DNA of 64,000 bases, taken from positions 89,020 through 153,019 of the forward strand of contig JACQFL010000038.1 in the NCBI GenBank assembly GCA_016200085.1, given 5' to 3'. Numbering within the stretch: the first letter of the stretch is position 1; each line of letters opens with the position of its first letter. This stretch comes from Candidatus Rokuibacteriota bacterium. GTDB taxonomy: Bacteria > Methylomirabilota > Methylomirabilia > Rokubacteriales > CSP1-6. The position numbers were made by a program, and so were the translations under genes. A model generated the notes under the pieces. The model saw nothing but the letters and a program-made list of their open reading frames with translations. It did no database searches and was not told the DNA's origin. Of the stretch, positions 31,406-39,965 are shown in pieces.

Positions 31406-33007
31406 GTGACGCGTGGGCAACAGGGCGCCGGGCTTCTTCGGTGGTGGCCGTGGGGTGTGCTGCTGCTCGTCGTTCTGTTGACGGTGGGGTTGCGGGTTCG
31501 ATTTCTTGATATGCCGCTCAATCGGGATGAGGGGGAGTATGCGTATGTCGGGCAGCTGATGCTGGAGGGGGTGGCGCCGTTCGCCGAGGCGTGGAACATG
31601 CGGCTGCCGGGGATCTACGTGGTGTACGCGGGGATGCTGGCGGTGTTCGGGCAGACGGCGTGGGGCGTCCACCTCGGGTTGATCGTGGCCAGCGTGGTGA
31701 GCGTCGTCCTGATCTTCGTGCTGGGGCGGCGGCTGTTCGACGATCACGTGGCCTGGATGGCGGCGGCGGGATACGCGGTGCTCTCCGTCGGCGAGTCCGT
31801 GCTCGGGTTCGCGGCGTACACCGAGCACTTCGTGGTGCCCTTCGCGGTCGGCGGGATCCTCCTCGTGATGCGCGCGGTCGAGCGCGAGAGCGCGGGCGCG
31901 GCGTTCGCGGCCGGGGTCTTGCTCGCGGCGGCCCTGCTCGTCAAGCAGCCGGGCGCGCTCTTCATCGCCTTCGCTGCCGCCTGGATCGCCTGGCAGACGC
32001 GCCGGGGATACCCGCGCTGGCGCTCGCTGATGCTCGCGCTCGGCGCGGGCGTGCTCTTGCCCTGCGCGCTGACCGCAGGGGCGCTGGCCTGGGCCGGTGT
32101 CTTCGGCCGCTTCTGGTTCTGGACGGTGACCTACGCGTGGGAGTACCTGAGACTGCGCCCGGTGTCCTCGGCGCCGGGCGTGCTGGTCGAGGCCGTCGGC
32201 GCGATCGTGCCCCCCGCCTGGCCGCTCTTCGCGCTCGCCGCGCTGGGCCTCGCGGCGCCGCTCTGGGACGGGGGCGCGGCCCGCCGGGCGCCGTTCCTCT
32301 GGCTCCTCGCCGCGGCGTCGGTGCTCTCCACGCTCGCGGGGTTCTACTTCCGCCCGCACTACTTCATCCTCCTGCTGCCGGCGATGGCGCTGCTCGCGGG
32401 GGTCGGCGCGGGGGCGTTCGTGCGCTGGCTGCTCGGCAGGGGGCCCGTGGCCGAGGTCGCCGCGCTGGTCGCCGTGCTCGCGCTGGGCGCGACGCTTTTC
32501 CAGCAGTCCGACTTCCTGTTCCGGATGCCGGCCGGGGCCCTCACGCGCGAGGCGTATCACGCCAACCCGTACCCCGAAGCCGTCCAGGTCGCGCGGTTCC
32601 TGCGCGAGCTGACGGCGCCCACGGAGCGCGTGGCCGTCATCGGCTCGGAGCCCGAGATCTACTTCTACGCGCGCCGGCGGGCCGCCACGGGCTACCTCTA
32701 CGTGTACCCGCTGATGGAGCCGCAGCGCTACGCGCGCCAGATGCAGGAGGAGATGATCCGCCAGATCGAGGCTGCCGCGCCGCGCTACCTCGTCATGGTC
32801 TGGGTGAACTATTCCTGGATGGCCGGGGAGCGGTCCGACCCGCGACTCGTCGCCTGGGCCGAGGAGTACAAGGTCCGTCACTTCGAGCGCGTCGGCGTCG
32901 CGGACATCGTGTCCGCCGATCGCACGGAGTATCGCTGGGGCCCCGAGGCGGCGACGTACGCGCCGAGGTCGCGCTACTGGCTGGAGGTCCTGCGCCGGCG
33001 TTCCTGA
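31406..33007 (+). CDS. GT-C family (family 39-like) membrane glycosyltransferase
   Basis: 533 residues with about ten membrane helices. The first extracytoplasmic loop has RDEGEYAYVGQLML, the Asp/Glu motif of GT39/ArnT-like enzymes that use polyprenyl-phosphate sugars. MRLPGIYVVYAG follows. The C-terminal soluble part has EPEIYFYARRRAATGY and WVNYSWM. The acceptor and sugar are unknown. It begins with a GTG just after the long inverted repeat. The first about 60 codons are visibly richer in T and G at third positions than the rest of the gene. Confidence 0.8.
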   Translation: MTRGQQGAGLLRWWPWGVLLLVVLLTVGLRVRFLDMPLNRDEGEYAYVGQLMLEGVAPFAEAWNMRLPGIYVVYAGMLAVFGQTAWGVHLGLIVASVVSVVLIFVLGRRLFDDHVAWMAAAGYAVLSVGESVLGFAAYTEHFVVPFAVGGILLVMRAVERESAGAAFAAGVLLAAALLVKQPGALFIAFAAAWIAWQTRRGYPRWRSLMLALGAGVLLPCALTAGALAWAGVFGRFWFWTVTYAWEYLRLRPVSSAPGVLVEAVGAIVPPAWPLFALAALGLAAPLWDGGAARRAPFLWLLAAASVLSTLAGFYFRPHYFILLLPAMALLAGVGAGAFVRWLLGRGPVAEVAALVAVLALGATLFQQSDFLFRMPAGALTREAYHANPYPEAVQVARFLRELTAPTERVAVIGSEPEIYFYARRRAATGYLYVYPLMEPQRYARQMQEEMIRQIEAAAPRYLVMVWVNYSWMAGERSDPRLVAWAEEYKVRHFERVGVADIVSADRTEYRWGPEAATYAPRSRYWLEVLRRRS

Positions 33008-33013
33008 TATCCT
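33008..33013 (+). promoter_or_regulatory. -10 element before the phosphotransferase gene
   Basis: TATCCT lies 10 bases before the ATG at 33024, and no SD motif is present. It overlaps the stop region of the upstream glycosyltransferase. No clear -35 is found. Offered as part of the recurrent near-leaderless pattern. Confidence 0.3.
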
Positions 33014-33023
33014 CGCGCCGGCC

Positions 33024-34373
33024 ATGGCGCTCTCGCCGTCGCGTCTCTGTCATCACGTCTGCGTCGTCCGCCATCCGCTCGAGCCCGCCGCGCTCGCGGT
33101 CCCGGCCGCGCCGGGGTGGGCCCTGCCGGGGTTCGCGATGGCGCCGATCCATCCCGGTGACGCCGGCGCCGTCAACCGCCGGCTGCGCGAGACGGCGTCG
33201 GTGGAGGCGACCGTGCTCCGGACGCTCGGCCACACCTTCGACCCGGGGCGCCGCGAGTCGGAATGGATCCACGAGATGGAGCTCGCGGCGCCGCCGCGAC
33301 CGGAGGCCCGGTGGCTGGGCGCAGGCGAGGTGGCGCGGCTGCCGATGGCGGAGCGTCACCGCGAGATCCTCACGGACTGGCTCGGCCGCTCGTGTGACGA
33401 TGACGTGGACGGCGGCCGGCCGTGGCAGCGCTCCGGATGGCGGCGACGCGCCGTCGCGTGGGTCGAGGCCACCCTCGCCGGCCACGGGCTCGGACCCGTC
33501 GGCACGGTGGAGCAGGTGCGGGCGTGGGAGACCTCGTGCGTCCTGCGCCTTCAGGCGGGCCCGGTCGCCTACTACTTGAAGGCCGTGCCGCCCCGCCTCG
33601 AGCGCGAGCTGCGCCTGACCGCGACGCTGGCCCATGAGCATCCCCGGTCGATTCCCAGGGTCGTGGCCGTCGATCTCACCGAGCCGTGGATGCTGTCCCA
33701 GGCCTCGGCCCACCCGTCGCTCGAGGAGGTGACCGACGTCGCGGCGTGGGAGCGCGCGGCCGCCAGGTACGGCACGCTGCAGGCCGCCTGGGCCGGCCGC
33801 GGCGATGACGTGCTCGCGCTCGGCTGCGAGGACCGCAGGCTCGGGCGGCTCGGAGAGCAGATCGCCGCGTGTCTTGCCGACGAGGCCGCGATGCTCGTCG
33901 GCGAGCCCGATGGCCTGACCGCGGGCGAGGCGACCGCCCTGCCCGCGCTGGCCGACGAGTCCGCCGCGCTCTGCGATCGCCTGGCGTCGTTCGGGATCCC
34001 CGACGCTCTCGACCACGGCGATCTCTGGGGCGCGAACGTGCTCGCCGCGCCCGAGCCGCTGTTCATCGACTGGGAAGACGCCGCCCTGAGCCACCCGTTC
34101 TTCAGCCTCTTCCTGCTCGTCCTCGGCGCCGAGGAGAGCCTCGCCGGCTTCCCCGACGTCCCGGCGACGCTCCGCGAGGCCTACCTCGCGTCGTGGGCTG
34201 GCCGCGCGCCGGACTATCGGCTGCGTGAGGCCTTCGCCGTCGCCCAGCGGCTGGCGCCCCTGCGGTACGCGGTGTCCTTTCGCGACTTCCTCGCCTCGAC
34301 GGATCGGGTGAGCTGGGAGCTGCGCGGCTTCCTGCCGTACTACGCCAGGCTGGCCCTCGCGTCCCGCGAATAG
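33024..34373 (+). CDS. Aminoglycoside-phosphotransferase-fold protein with pseudo-Nudix N-terminus
   Basis: 449 residues. Residues about 160-449 form a protein-kinase-like phosphotransferase. The catalytic loop DHGDLWGANVL is near residue 332 and the metal-binding FIDWEDA near 350. Residues 1-130 look like a Nudix fold: GWALPGF, then VNRRLRETASVEATVL where the Nudix box should be, then ARWLGAGEVARLP. The box lacks its acidic metal ligands, so the domain is probably non-catalytic. Substrates are unknown; APH-fold proteins phosphorylate many small molecules besides antibiotics. Confidence 0.7.
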   Translation: MALSPSRLCHHVCVVRHPLEPAALAVPAAPGWALPGFAMAPIHPGDAGAVNRRLRETASVEATVLRTLGHTFDPGRRESEWIHEMELAAPPRPEARWLGAGEVARLPMAERHREILTDWLGRSCDDDVDGGRPWQRSGWRRRAVAWVEATLAGHGLGPVGTVEQVRAWETSCVLRLQAGPVAYYLKAVPPRLERELRLTATLAHEHPRSIPRVVAVDLTEPWMLSQASAHPSLEEVTDVAAWERAAARYGTLQAAWAGRGDDVLALGCEDRRLGRLGEQIAACLADEAAMLVGEPDGLTAGEATALPALADESAALCDRLASFGIPDALDHGDLWGANVLAAPEPLFIDWEDAALSHPFFSLFLLVLGAEESLAGFPDVPATLREAYLASWAGRAPDYRLREAFAVAQRLAPLRYAVSFRDFLASTDRVSWELRGFLPYYARLALASRE

Positions 34374-34423
34374 AACGGCCCGCCGGCCCGTCGAGCGAGC
34401 CGGGTACAATGCCGCCCGGCAAG

Positions 34424-34787
34424 CCCGCCCTGCCCGCTCACGAGCCCGTGCTCGACCGCCATCTTCGTCCTGGCGGGCGTGTTCTTCTTCGCGCACTACC
34501 TGCTCGCGACGGCCTCGGGCCACGCCACCGCGCTCCTGCCGGTGTTCCTGCTGATCGCCGTCGGCGTCCCGACGCTCTCGGGGAAGTTCTGGGGACTGCT
34601 CTTCGGCTACACGCTCGGGCTGATGGGCGTGCTGACGCCGTACGCCACCGGACCGTTGCCGATCTACTACGCGTGCGGCTATATCCGCAAGCGCGACTTC
34701 TGGCTCTACGGCCTCATCGTCGGGGTGTTCTTCTTCACCGTGTACATGCTGATCGGCGTGCCCTGGCTGCTCGGGCGCCGGGTCTAA
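34424..34787 (+). pseudogene. C-terminal fragment of a DASS (CitT-like) anion transporter
   Basis: About 120 codons in one frame without a convincing start. A GTG at 34479 would give 102 residues. Three hydrophobic segments include FWGLLFGYTLGLMG, and ATGPLPIYYACGYIRKRDFW is the conserved end of divalent-anion symporters such as CitT/TtdT, followed by the terminal helix and GVPWLLGRRV. Full-length proteins have about 480 residues, so only the last quarter remains. The upstream sequence is unrelated. A two-hairpin element starts 3 bases after the stop. Confidence 0.7.
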
Positions 34788-34789
34788 AT

Positions 34790-34863
34790 CGGAGGGGGCC
34801 TCGACGGCCCCCTCCGAGCCTCCCCCAGGGACAACAACAGGATTGCGCGGGCGAAGCCCGCGC
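34790..34863 (+). repeat. Two-hairpin intergenic element, copy A
   Basis: The first hairpin is a perfect 10-bp stem, GGAGGGGGCC-TCGAC-GGCCCCCTCC (34791-34815). A linker containing GAGCCTCCCCCAGG follows. The second hairpin is GCGCGGGC-GAA-GCCCGCGC (34845-34863). It lies between the convergent DASS fragment and the sugar ABC permease, where it may also terminate transcription. Related copies are at 22225-22285 and, inverted, at 58343-58406. Confidence 0.8.
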
Positions 34864-34932
34864 TCGAACAGGGCGAGCTTTGAAAGGCGGCGCCGTGCGA
34901 GCGAGCGCTGCTTCACCGCCCGCGGGGCGCCG

Positions 34933-35778
34933 TTACTTCACCGCGCCGGCGGTGAGCCCGGAGACGTAGTAGTCGAGGAAGAAGACGTAGAGGACGACGA
35001 TGGGCACCGAGCCCAGCACGGCGCCCGCCATCAGCGAGCCCCAGAAGTAGATGTCACCGCGGATCAGCTCGCTCGTCACCCCCACGCTCGCGGTGATCTG
35101 GTCCGAGGACGAGGTGAAGGTCAGCGCGTAGATGAACTCGTTCCACGACAGCGTGAAGGCGAACAGCGCCGCGCACACCAGCCCGGGGACCGCGATGGGC
35201 AGCACGATGCGCCAGAGCGCCTGGATCCGGGTGGCGCCGTCCACCATCGCGCACTCCTCGACCTCCTTGGGCACGGTGCGGAAGTAGCCCATCAGGAGCC
35301 ACGTGCAGAAGGGGACGAGGAACGTGGGATACGTGACCACCAGCGCCCACTTGGAATCGGCCAGCCCGATCCAGTTCACGACCTGGGCGAGGGGCAGGAA
35401 CAAGAGCGAGGTCGGCACCAGATAGGTCACGAAGATCCCGGTGCCGATCGATGCCACCGCGAAGAACTTGAGGCGGGCCAGCGCGTACGCGGCGATGGTG
35501 CCGATCACGAGCGAGACTCCCGTGGCGATGAACGTCACGAGCAGGCTGTTCTTCGTCCAGGTGAGGAACTCGGTGTCCCACAGGAGCTTGGCGTAGTGCT
35601 CGAGGGTGGGGGCCTGCCGGATGATCAACGGCACGCCGTGGCGGTCGTAGAGCTCGCGGTCCTGCTTCAGCGACGTCAGGGTCATGTGGTAGAAGGGGAA
35701 CAGCGCGAAGATCAGGAACGGCAGCAGCAGGGCGTGGATCCTCAGCTTCCTCGCGAACGGCCGCCTCGCGACCGGCAT
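34933..35778 (-). CDS. Sugar ABC importer permease, MalG type
   Basis: 281 residues with six membrane helices. The coupling (EAA) loop is PKEVEECAMVDGA near residue 180, the MalG-type signature. The N-terminus has FYHMTLTSLKQDRELY. The start ATG at 35778 is chosen because upstream in-frame sequence belongs to the overlapping MalF gene. It imports a carbohydrate or polyol with the permease and binding protein encoded upstream. It is the last gene of this minus-strand operon; no ATPase gene follows. Confidence 0.9.
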   Translation of the reverse strand: MPVARRPFARKLRIHALLLPFLIFALFPFYHMTLTSLKQDRELYDRHGVPLIIRQAPTLEHYAKLLWDTEFLTWTKNSLLVTFIATGVSLVIGTIAAYALARLKFFAVASIGTGIFVTYLVPTSLLFLPLAQVVNWIGLADSKWALVVTYPTFLVPFCTWLLMGYFRTVPKEVEECAMVDGATRIQALWRIVLPIAVPGLVCAALFAFTLSWNEFIYALTFTSSSDQITASVGVTSELIRGDIYFWGSLMAGAVLGSVPIVVLYVFFLDYYVSGLTAGAVK

Positions 35779-35783
35779 CGTCC

Positions 35784-36722
35784 CTAGTTCGCCTGGTTGC
35801 GGACGTAGCGGAGCTGGGCGAAGACGATGAGGGCCAGGAGCGGGAAGAGGTAGAGCGAGATGGCCGCGCCCTCGCCGATGCGCCCGCTGTCGATCCCCAC
35901 CTGGCGGGCCAGCGTCGCGAAGAGGTGGGTGGCGTTGATCGGGCCGCCGTGGGTGAGGATGTAGACGATGTTGAAGTCGCTGAACGTGAAGATCGTCGAG
36001 AACAGCACCACGATGGCGAGCACGCCCTTCAGCATCGGCAGCGTCACGTACCAGAACCGCGCCAGGGCCCCCGCCCCGTCGGCCTCGGCGGCCTCGTAGA
36101 GCTCCTGCGGGATCGAGACGAGGCCGGCCAGGATGGTGATGGCGAAGAAGGGCAAGCCGCGCCAGACGTTCACCAGCACCACCGCCGTCATCGCGTAGTA
36201 CCTTTGCCCGAGCCAGTTCGGGCCCGGCGGGCTCATGAGGCCGAGCGAGATCCCCGTCCAGTTCACCACGCTGTAGAGCGAGTTGAACATCCACCACCAG
36301 CCGAGCGTGGACAGCGCGGTGGGGATGACCCAGGGCAGGAGCACGGCGCCCCGGATCACGCGCTTGAACCACAGCTGCTGGTTCAGGAGCAGCGCCAGGC
36401 TGATGCCGAGCACGACCTTGATGGCGACGGCGGAGGCCGTGAACACGAAGGAGTTCTGGAAGGTTTGCCGGAACGCGTCGCTGTCCCAGAGACGCACGAA
36501 GTTCCTGATGCCGATGAACGTGCTCGGTCGGCCGATGAAGGCGTTGGAGAGCGCGAAGTACAGCGCCATGCAGAACGGATACGCGACGAGCAGGAGGATC
36601 AGGATCAGGGCCGGTGTGATGAAGAGCGGGCCCAGGATCGCCTCGCGGTCGAGCAGCTCGCGCACGCGGGTCCGCAAGGACCCGCGTGCGGTCGCGGTGA
36701 CGGGCAGCGTGCCGATCGCCAC
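35784..36722 (-). CDS. Sugar ABC importer permease, MalF type
   Basis: 312 residues with six or more membrane helices beginning near residue 36 (FITPALILILLLVAYPF). The EAA loop is IPQELYEAAEADGAGA near residue 218. A short N-terminal cytoplasmic tail and no extra MalF periplasmic domain fit the UgpA/LacF subgroup. It precedes the MalG-type permease by 5 bases and follows the binding protein by 7 bases. Confidence 0.9.
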   Translation of the reverse strand: MAIGTLPVTATARGSLRTRVRELLDREAILGPLFITPALILILLLVAYPFCMALYFALSNAFIGRPSTFIGIRNFVRLWDSDAFRQTFQNSFVFTASAVAIKVVLGISLALLLNQQLWFKRVIRGAVLLPWVIPTALSTLGWWWMFNSLYSVVNWTGISLGLMSPPGPNWLGQRYYAMTAVVLVNVWRGLPFFAITILAGLVSIPQELYEAAEADGAGALARFWYVTLPMLKGVLAIVVLFSTIFTFSDFNIVYILTHGGPINATHLFATLARQVGIDSGRIGEGAAISLYLFPLLALIVFAQLRYVRNQAN

Positions 36723-36729
36723 GCCGGCG

Positions 36730-38007
36730 CTATCCCGCCAGGATCTTCCTCATCTCGTTCTCCGCCCAGGCGATGGCGTCCTTCGTGGATGTGCCGGTGA
36801 CCGCCTTCGCCAGCATGTTGGGCAGGAGGTACGTGTTGGTGATGAGCTGGACCTTCTCCGAGCCCGGCGCCGGCCAGCCGTACGCGTGGTACTGGACGCC
36901 CTCGCCCTTCAGCGCCACGTACTTCGCATCGGTCCTGAGCACGGGATGATCTTGCAGCTTCTCGTAGGCGGGCAGGTTGAAGGCGTCGCCCGACATGATG
37001 TACTCGTCGTAGACCTCGCGCTTGCCGAGCAGGTAGCGGATCCACTCCTTGGCGGGCTCGATGTTCTTCGAGAACTTCCAGATGCCGATGAACCGGGGGG
37101 TGTCGGTCTCGTGGCGCCCGTGCGGTCCGGCCAGGCTCCGGTGGTGGTTGATGCCGTCGGCGGTGACGAGCTTGCGCTGCTTGGCGACGATGTAGGCGCT
37201 GACGGGATTGTGGATCCAGCCGGCCTTGCCCTGCTGGATCGACTCGTTGTTGCTGGCGTCCGACCACGACAGCACCTCGGGCTCCATGCAGTCGCGGAAC
37301 ATCCTCTTGTACCACTCCACGGTCTGCACGGTGGCCGGTGAGTTGATGCGCACGGTCTTGCCGTCCTTGTCGACTTCCATGCCGCCGAACGACCACAGCA
37401 CGGGCCCCGCCGTGGAGATCGAGTCGTAGTTCTGGCTGATGGGGATCCCCACGGGGTTCCCCATCTTCTTCAGCTCCTTGCCGACGACGTAGAGGTCCTC
37501 CCAGGTGTCGGGCACCTTGAGGCTGGCCTTCTTGAAGAGGTCCTCGCGATACGTCGCCACGAACATGCCGTGGTACTGCGGGACGGCCCGCCACACCCCG
37601 TTGACGTGCCCGCACTCGTAGGCGGAGGGGATGGCCTTGCCGTACTTCTTCTCGAGCTCGCCCACCACGTCCGAGATGTCCACGAGCTGCGGCTCGTAGA
37701 GCCACGGGAAGTGCATGCGCATCTCGACGAGGTCGTGACCGGCCTGGGTCTGCACCTCGGAGGCGTACTTCGTCTGCTGCGGGCCCATGTGCGAGATGTG
37801 GTCGATCTTGATCTTGATGCCCGTGTCCTTGGTGAACCGCTGCGCGATCTCCCCGAGCTTCTTGTCCGAGGCCGGGGCGAAGTTGTTCCAGCAGAGGTAC
37901 GAGATCTCCCGCGTCTGGCCCACGGCGGGCGCGACGCGGCTCGCGAGGATGCCGGCCAGGCCGGCGGTGCCGGAGGCGACGAACGTCCGGCGGGTCATCG
38001 ATGCCAT
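36730..38007 (-). CDS. Extracellular solute-binding protein (family 1), Tat-exported
   Basis: 425 residues. The N-terminus MASMTRRTFVASG carries an RR-T-F twin-arginine motif followed by a hydrophobic Ala/Gly-rich segment and cleavage near AVGQT, suggesting Tat export. The mature protein has the two-lobed binding fold with YLCWNNFAPASDKKL at the start, and sugar-family motifs GIPISQNYDS and WEDLYVVGKELKKMG. It is the first gene of the operon with SD AGGAGGG upstream. Its ligand is unknown. The ATPase must be supplied from elsewhere. Confidence 0.9.
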   Translation of the reverse strand: MASMTRRTFVASGTAGLAGILASRVAPAVGQTREISYLCWNNFAPASDKKLGEIAQRFTKDTGIKIKIDHISHMGPQQTKYASEVQTQAGHDLVEMRMHFPWLYEPQLVDISDVVGELEKKYGKAIPSAYECGHVNGVWRAVPQYHGMFVATYREDLFKKASLKVPDTWEDLYVVGKELKKMGNPVGIPISQNYDSISTAGPVLWSFGGMEVDKDGKTVRINSPATVQTVEWYKRMFRDCMEPEVLSWSDASNNESIQQGKAGWIHNPVSAYIVAKQRKLVTADGINHHRSLAGPHGRHETDTPRFIGIWKFSKNIEPAKEWIRYLLGKREVYDEYIMSGDAFNLPAYEKLQDHPVLRTDAKYVALKGEGVQYHAYGWPAPGSEKVQLITNTYLLPNMLAKAVTGTSTKDAIAWAENEMRKILAG

Positions 38008-38074
38008 GGTGAGGCCCTCCTGTCGGGCGGTGCGATCGACCAGGTCGACCGAGAATCTACGGACTTACGCGTCG

Positions 38075-38103
38075 ACTCTAGAGGGGCTCGGCCGTCCTGT
38101 CAA
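38075..38103 (-). promoter_or_regulatory. Promoter of the sugar ABC operon
   Basis: On the minus strand TTGACA (38103-38098) and TAGAGT (38080-38075) are separated by 17 bases. The transcript would have a leader of about 60 bases containing the AGGAGGG SD of the binding-protein gene. This is a canonical leadered promoter, unlike several neighbours. Confidence 0.65.
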
Positions 38104-38127
38104 GGAACGGATGGTGCCGGCGAACGC

Positions 38128-39774
38128 CTACCCGTCCTTGGCTTGCCAGCCCTTGTAGCGCTCGCGCAGGACCTTCTTGTCGAACTTCCCCACACCCGTC
38201 TTCGGGACGGCGTCGATGAAGACGACCTCGTCCGGCAGCATCCACTTCGCCACCTGCGGCCGCAGGAACTCGATGATGTCGCCCTCGGTGAGCCGGCCCT
38301 TGGCCTCGGCCTTGGGCACGACGCAGGCCAGCGGGCGCTCGATCCACTTCGGGTGCGGCACGGCGATGACCGCCGCCTCGAGGACGTCGGGGTGGCCCAT
38401 GATCAGGCTCTCGAGGGCCACGCTCGACATGAACTCGCCGCCGGACTTGATGACGTCCTTCGTGCGGTCGGTGATCTGGATGTAGCCCTCGGCGTCGATG
38501 GTGGCGAGGTCGCCGGTCCGGAACCAGCCGTCGGGCGTGAAGCGGTCCGCGCTCTCGGGAGCGTCGTAGTAGGACTTGAGGATCCACGGGCCGCGGACCT
38601 GGATCTCGCCCATGGTCGTGCCGTCCCACGGCGCCTCCCGACCGTGCTCGTCCGCGACCCGGAGATCGACGCCCGCGGCCGCGTAGCCTTGCTTGGCCCG
38701 GATGGCCAGCTGCTCGGCGTCCGGTAGGTCGCGCATGTAGGACTTGAGCCGCGAGATGGTGCCGAGCGGCGTCATCTCGGTCATCCCCCACGCGTGCATC
38801 ATCGAGGCGCCGAACTTCTTCTCGAAGACGTCCATCAGGCTCGGCGGCACCGCCGAGCCCCCGCTGGGGATCATGCGGATCGAGGAGATGTCGTACCCTT
38901 CCTTCTCCACCAGCTCTTTCACCGCGATCCACACCGTGGGCACCGCGCCCACGAAGGTGACCTTCTCGGCCTGCACGATCCCGGCGATGTCGCGCGGCTG
39001 GGGATTGGGGCCGCCGAAGATCTGGGTGGCGCCGAGCATCACCGCCGCGAACGGCACGCACCAGGCGTTGGCGTGGAACATCGGCACGATGTGCAGGATG
39101 ACGTCCCGCTCGGAGAGCGCCATGGTGTCCGTCATCGACTCGGCGAGGCAGTGCAGGTAGATCGCGCGATGGGTGTAGACGACGCCCTTGGGGTTGCCGG
39201 TGGTCCCGGACGTGTAGCACATCGCCGCGGCCTGGGTCTCCGCGAGCTGCGGCCATGCCGCGGCGGGCGTAGCCGAGGCGAGCAGGGACTCGTACTCGAG
39301 CGCCCCCGGCGGCACCGGGGCCTCGGGGGTGTCCTTCATCACCACGATGGTCCGGATGCTCGGACAGTCCTTGCGGATGGTGTCCAGCACGGGCCAAGTG
39401 CTCGCGTCGCAGAAGACGATCGTGTCCCTGGCATGGTTGACGATGTAGGTGAGATCCCGGGGGGCCAGGCGGAAGTTGAGGGTGTGGAGCACGCCGCCCA
39501 TCAAGGGAATGGCCCAGTACAGCTCGAGGTGCCGGTGGCTGTTCCAGGCCAGCGTGGCCACCCGGTCGCCCCTGCGCATCCCGAGGGCCGTCAGCCCGCC
39601 GGCCAGTCGCTGCGTACGGGCGGCGAAGTCGGCATAGGTGTAGCGGAACAGGGGCTGGCCCGGCACCCGCGTGGAGAGGACCTTCTTCGCCCACAGCCGC
39701 CGGCTGCGCTCGAAGAACTGGGTGATCGTGAGCGGGTAGTCCATCATGAGGTTGTCGACGGGGGCGCTCATCAC
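38128..39774 (-). CDS. Fatty-acid/acyl-CoA ligase (AMP-binding)
   Basis: 548 residues of the long-chain acyl-CoA synthetase type. The P-loop is CYTSGTTGNPKGV near residue 172. HAWGMTEMTPLGT lies near 322, GWFRTGDLATID near 425 and the catalytic Lys in KTGVGKFDKKVL near 525. The insertion with RDLPDAEQLAIRAKQGY is typical of medium/long-chain ligases of this subgroup. GTG at 39774 or ATG at 39771 starts the protein; GGGAGG lies just upstream. Its neighbours do not reveal the acid used. It is divergent from the aldolase/dehydrogenase operon. Confidence 0.9.
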   Translation of the reverse strand: MMSAPVDNLMMDYPLTITQFFERSRRLWAKKVLSTRVPGQPLFRYTYADFAARTQRLAGGLTALGMRRGDRVATLAWNSHRHLELYWAIPLMGGVLHTLNFRLAPRDLTYIVNHARDTIVFCDASTWPVLDTIRKDCPSIRTIVVMKDTPEAPVPPGALEYESLLASATPAAAWPQLAETQAAAMCYTSGTTGNPKGVVYTHRAIYLHCLAESMTDTMALSERDVILHIVPMFHANAWCVPFAAVMLGATQIFGGPNPQPRDIAGIVQAEKVTFVGAVPTVWIAVKELVEKEGYDISSIRMIPSGGSAVPPSLMDVFEKKFGASMMHAWGMTEMTPLGTISRLKSYMRDLPDAEQLAIRAKQGYAAAGVDLRVADEHGREAPWDGTTMGEIQVRGPWILKSYYDAPESADRFTPDGWFRTGDLATIDAEGYIQITDRTKDVIKSGGEFMSSVALESLIMGHPDVLEAAVIAVPHPKWIERPLACVVPKAEAKGRLTEGDIIEFLRPQVAKWMLPDEVVFIDAVPKTGVGKFDKKVLRERYKGWQAKDG

Positions 39775-39952
39775 CGGCCTCCCAGGTCTTCGGATGTGGC
39801 GCAGGGGGACCCGACGACGTCATGGCCCGCCGAGGCGCCATGCCGATCATACTGTCGGCGCGGGGGCACGCTCAAGAGCGAGGCCGGGGCGAGGATGCGC
39901 GCCGCCACGATCGGCGGGAAATCACCCCCTCCCGTCGTCCGCGCGTTCCTGC

Positions 39953-39958
39953 TATCGT
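39953..39958 (+). promoter_or_regulatory. -10 element, leaderless start of the aldolase/dehydrogenase gene
   Basis: TATCGT lies 7 bases before the ATG at 39966, the spacing expected for a leaderless message. No SD and no good -35 are visible. An in-frame GTG at 39957 overlaps the hexamer and is not chosen. Confidence 0.35.
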
Positions 39959-39965
39959 GGCGGCG

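Noticed and set aside
34409..34969. A 186-codon plus-strand frame starting at the ATG of GGGTACAATG.
   Set aside because: It is out of frame with the clear DASS-type sequence, runs through the hairpin repeat and has Arg/Pro-rich nonsense composition.
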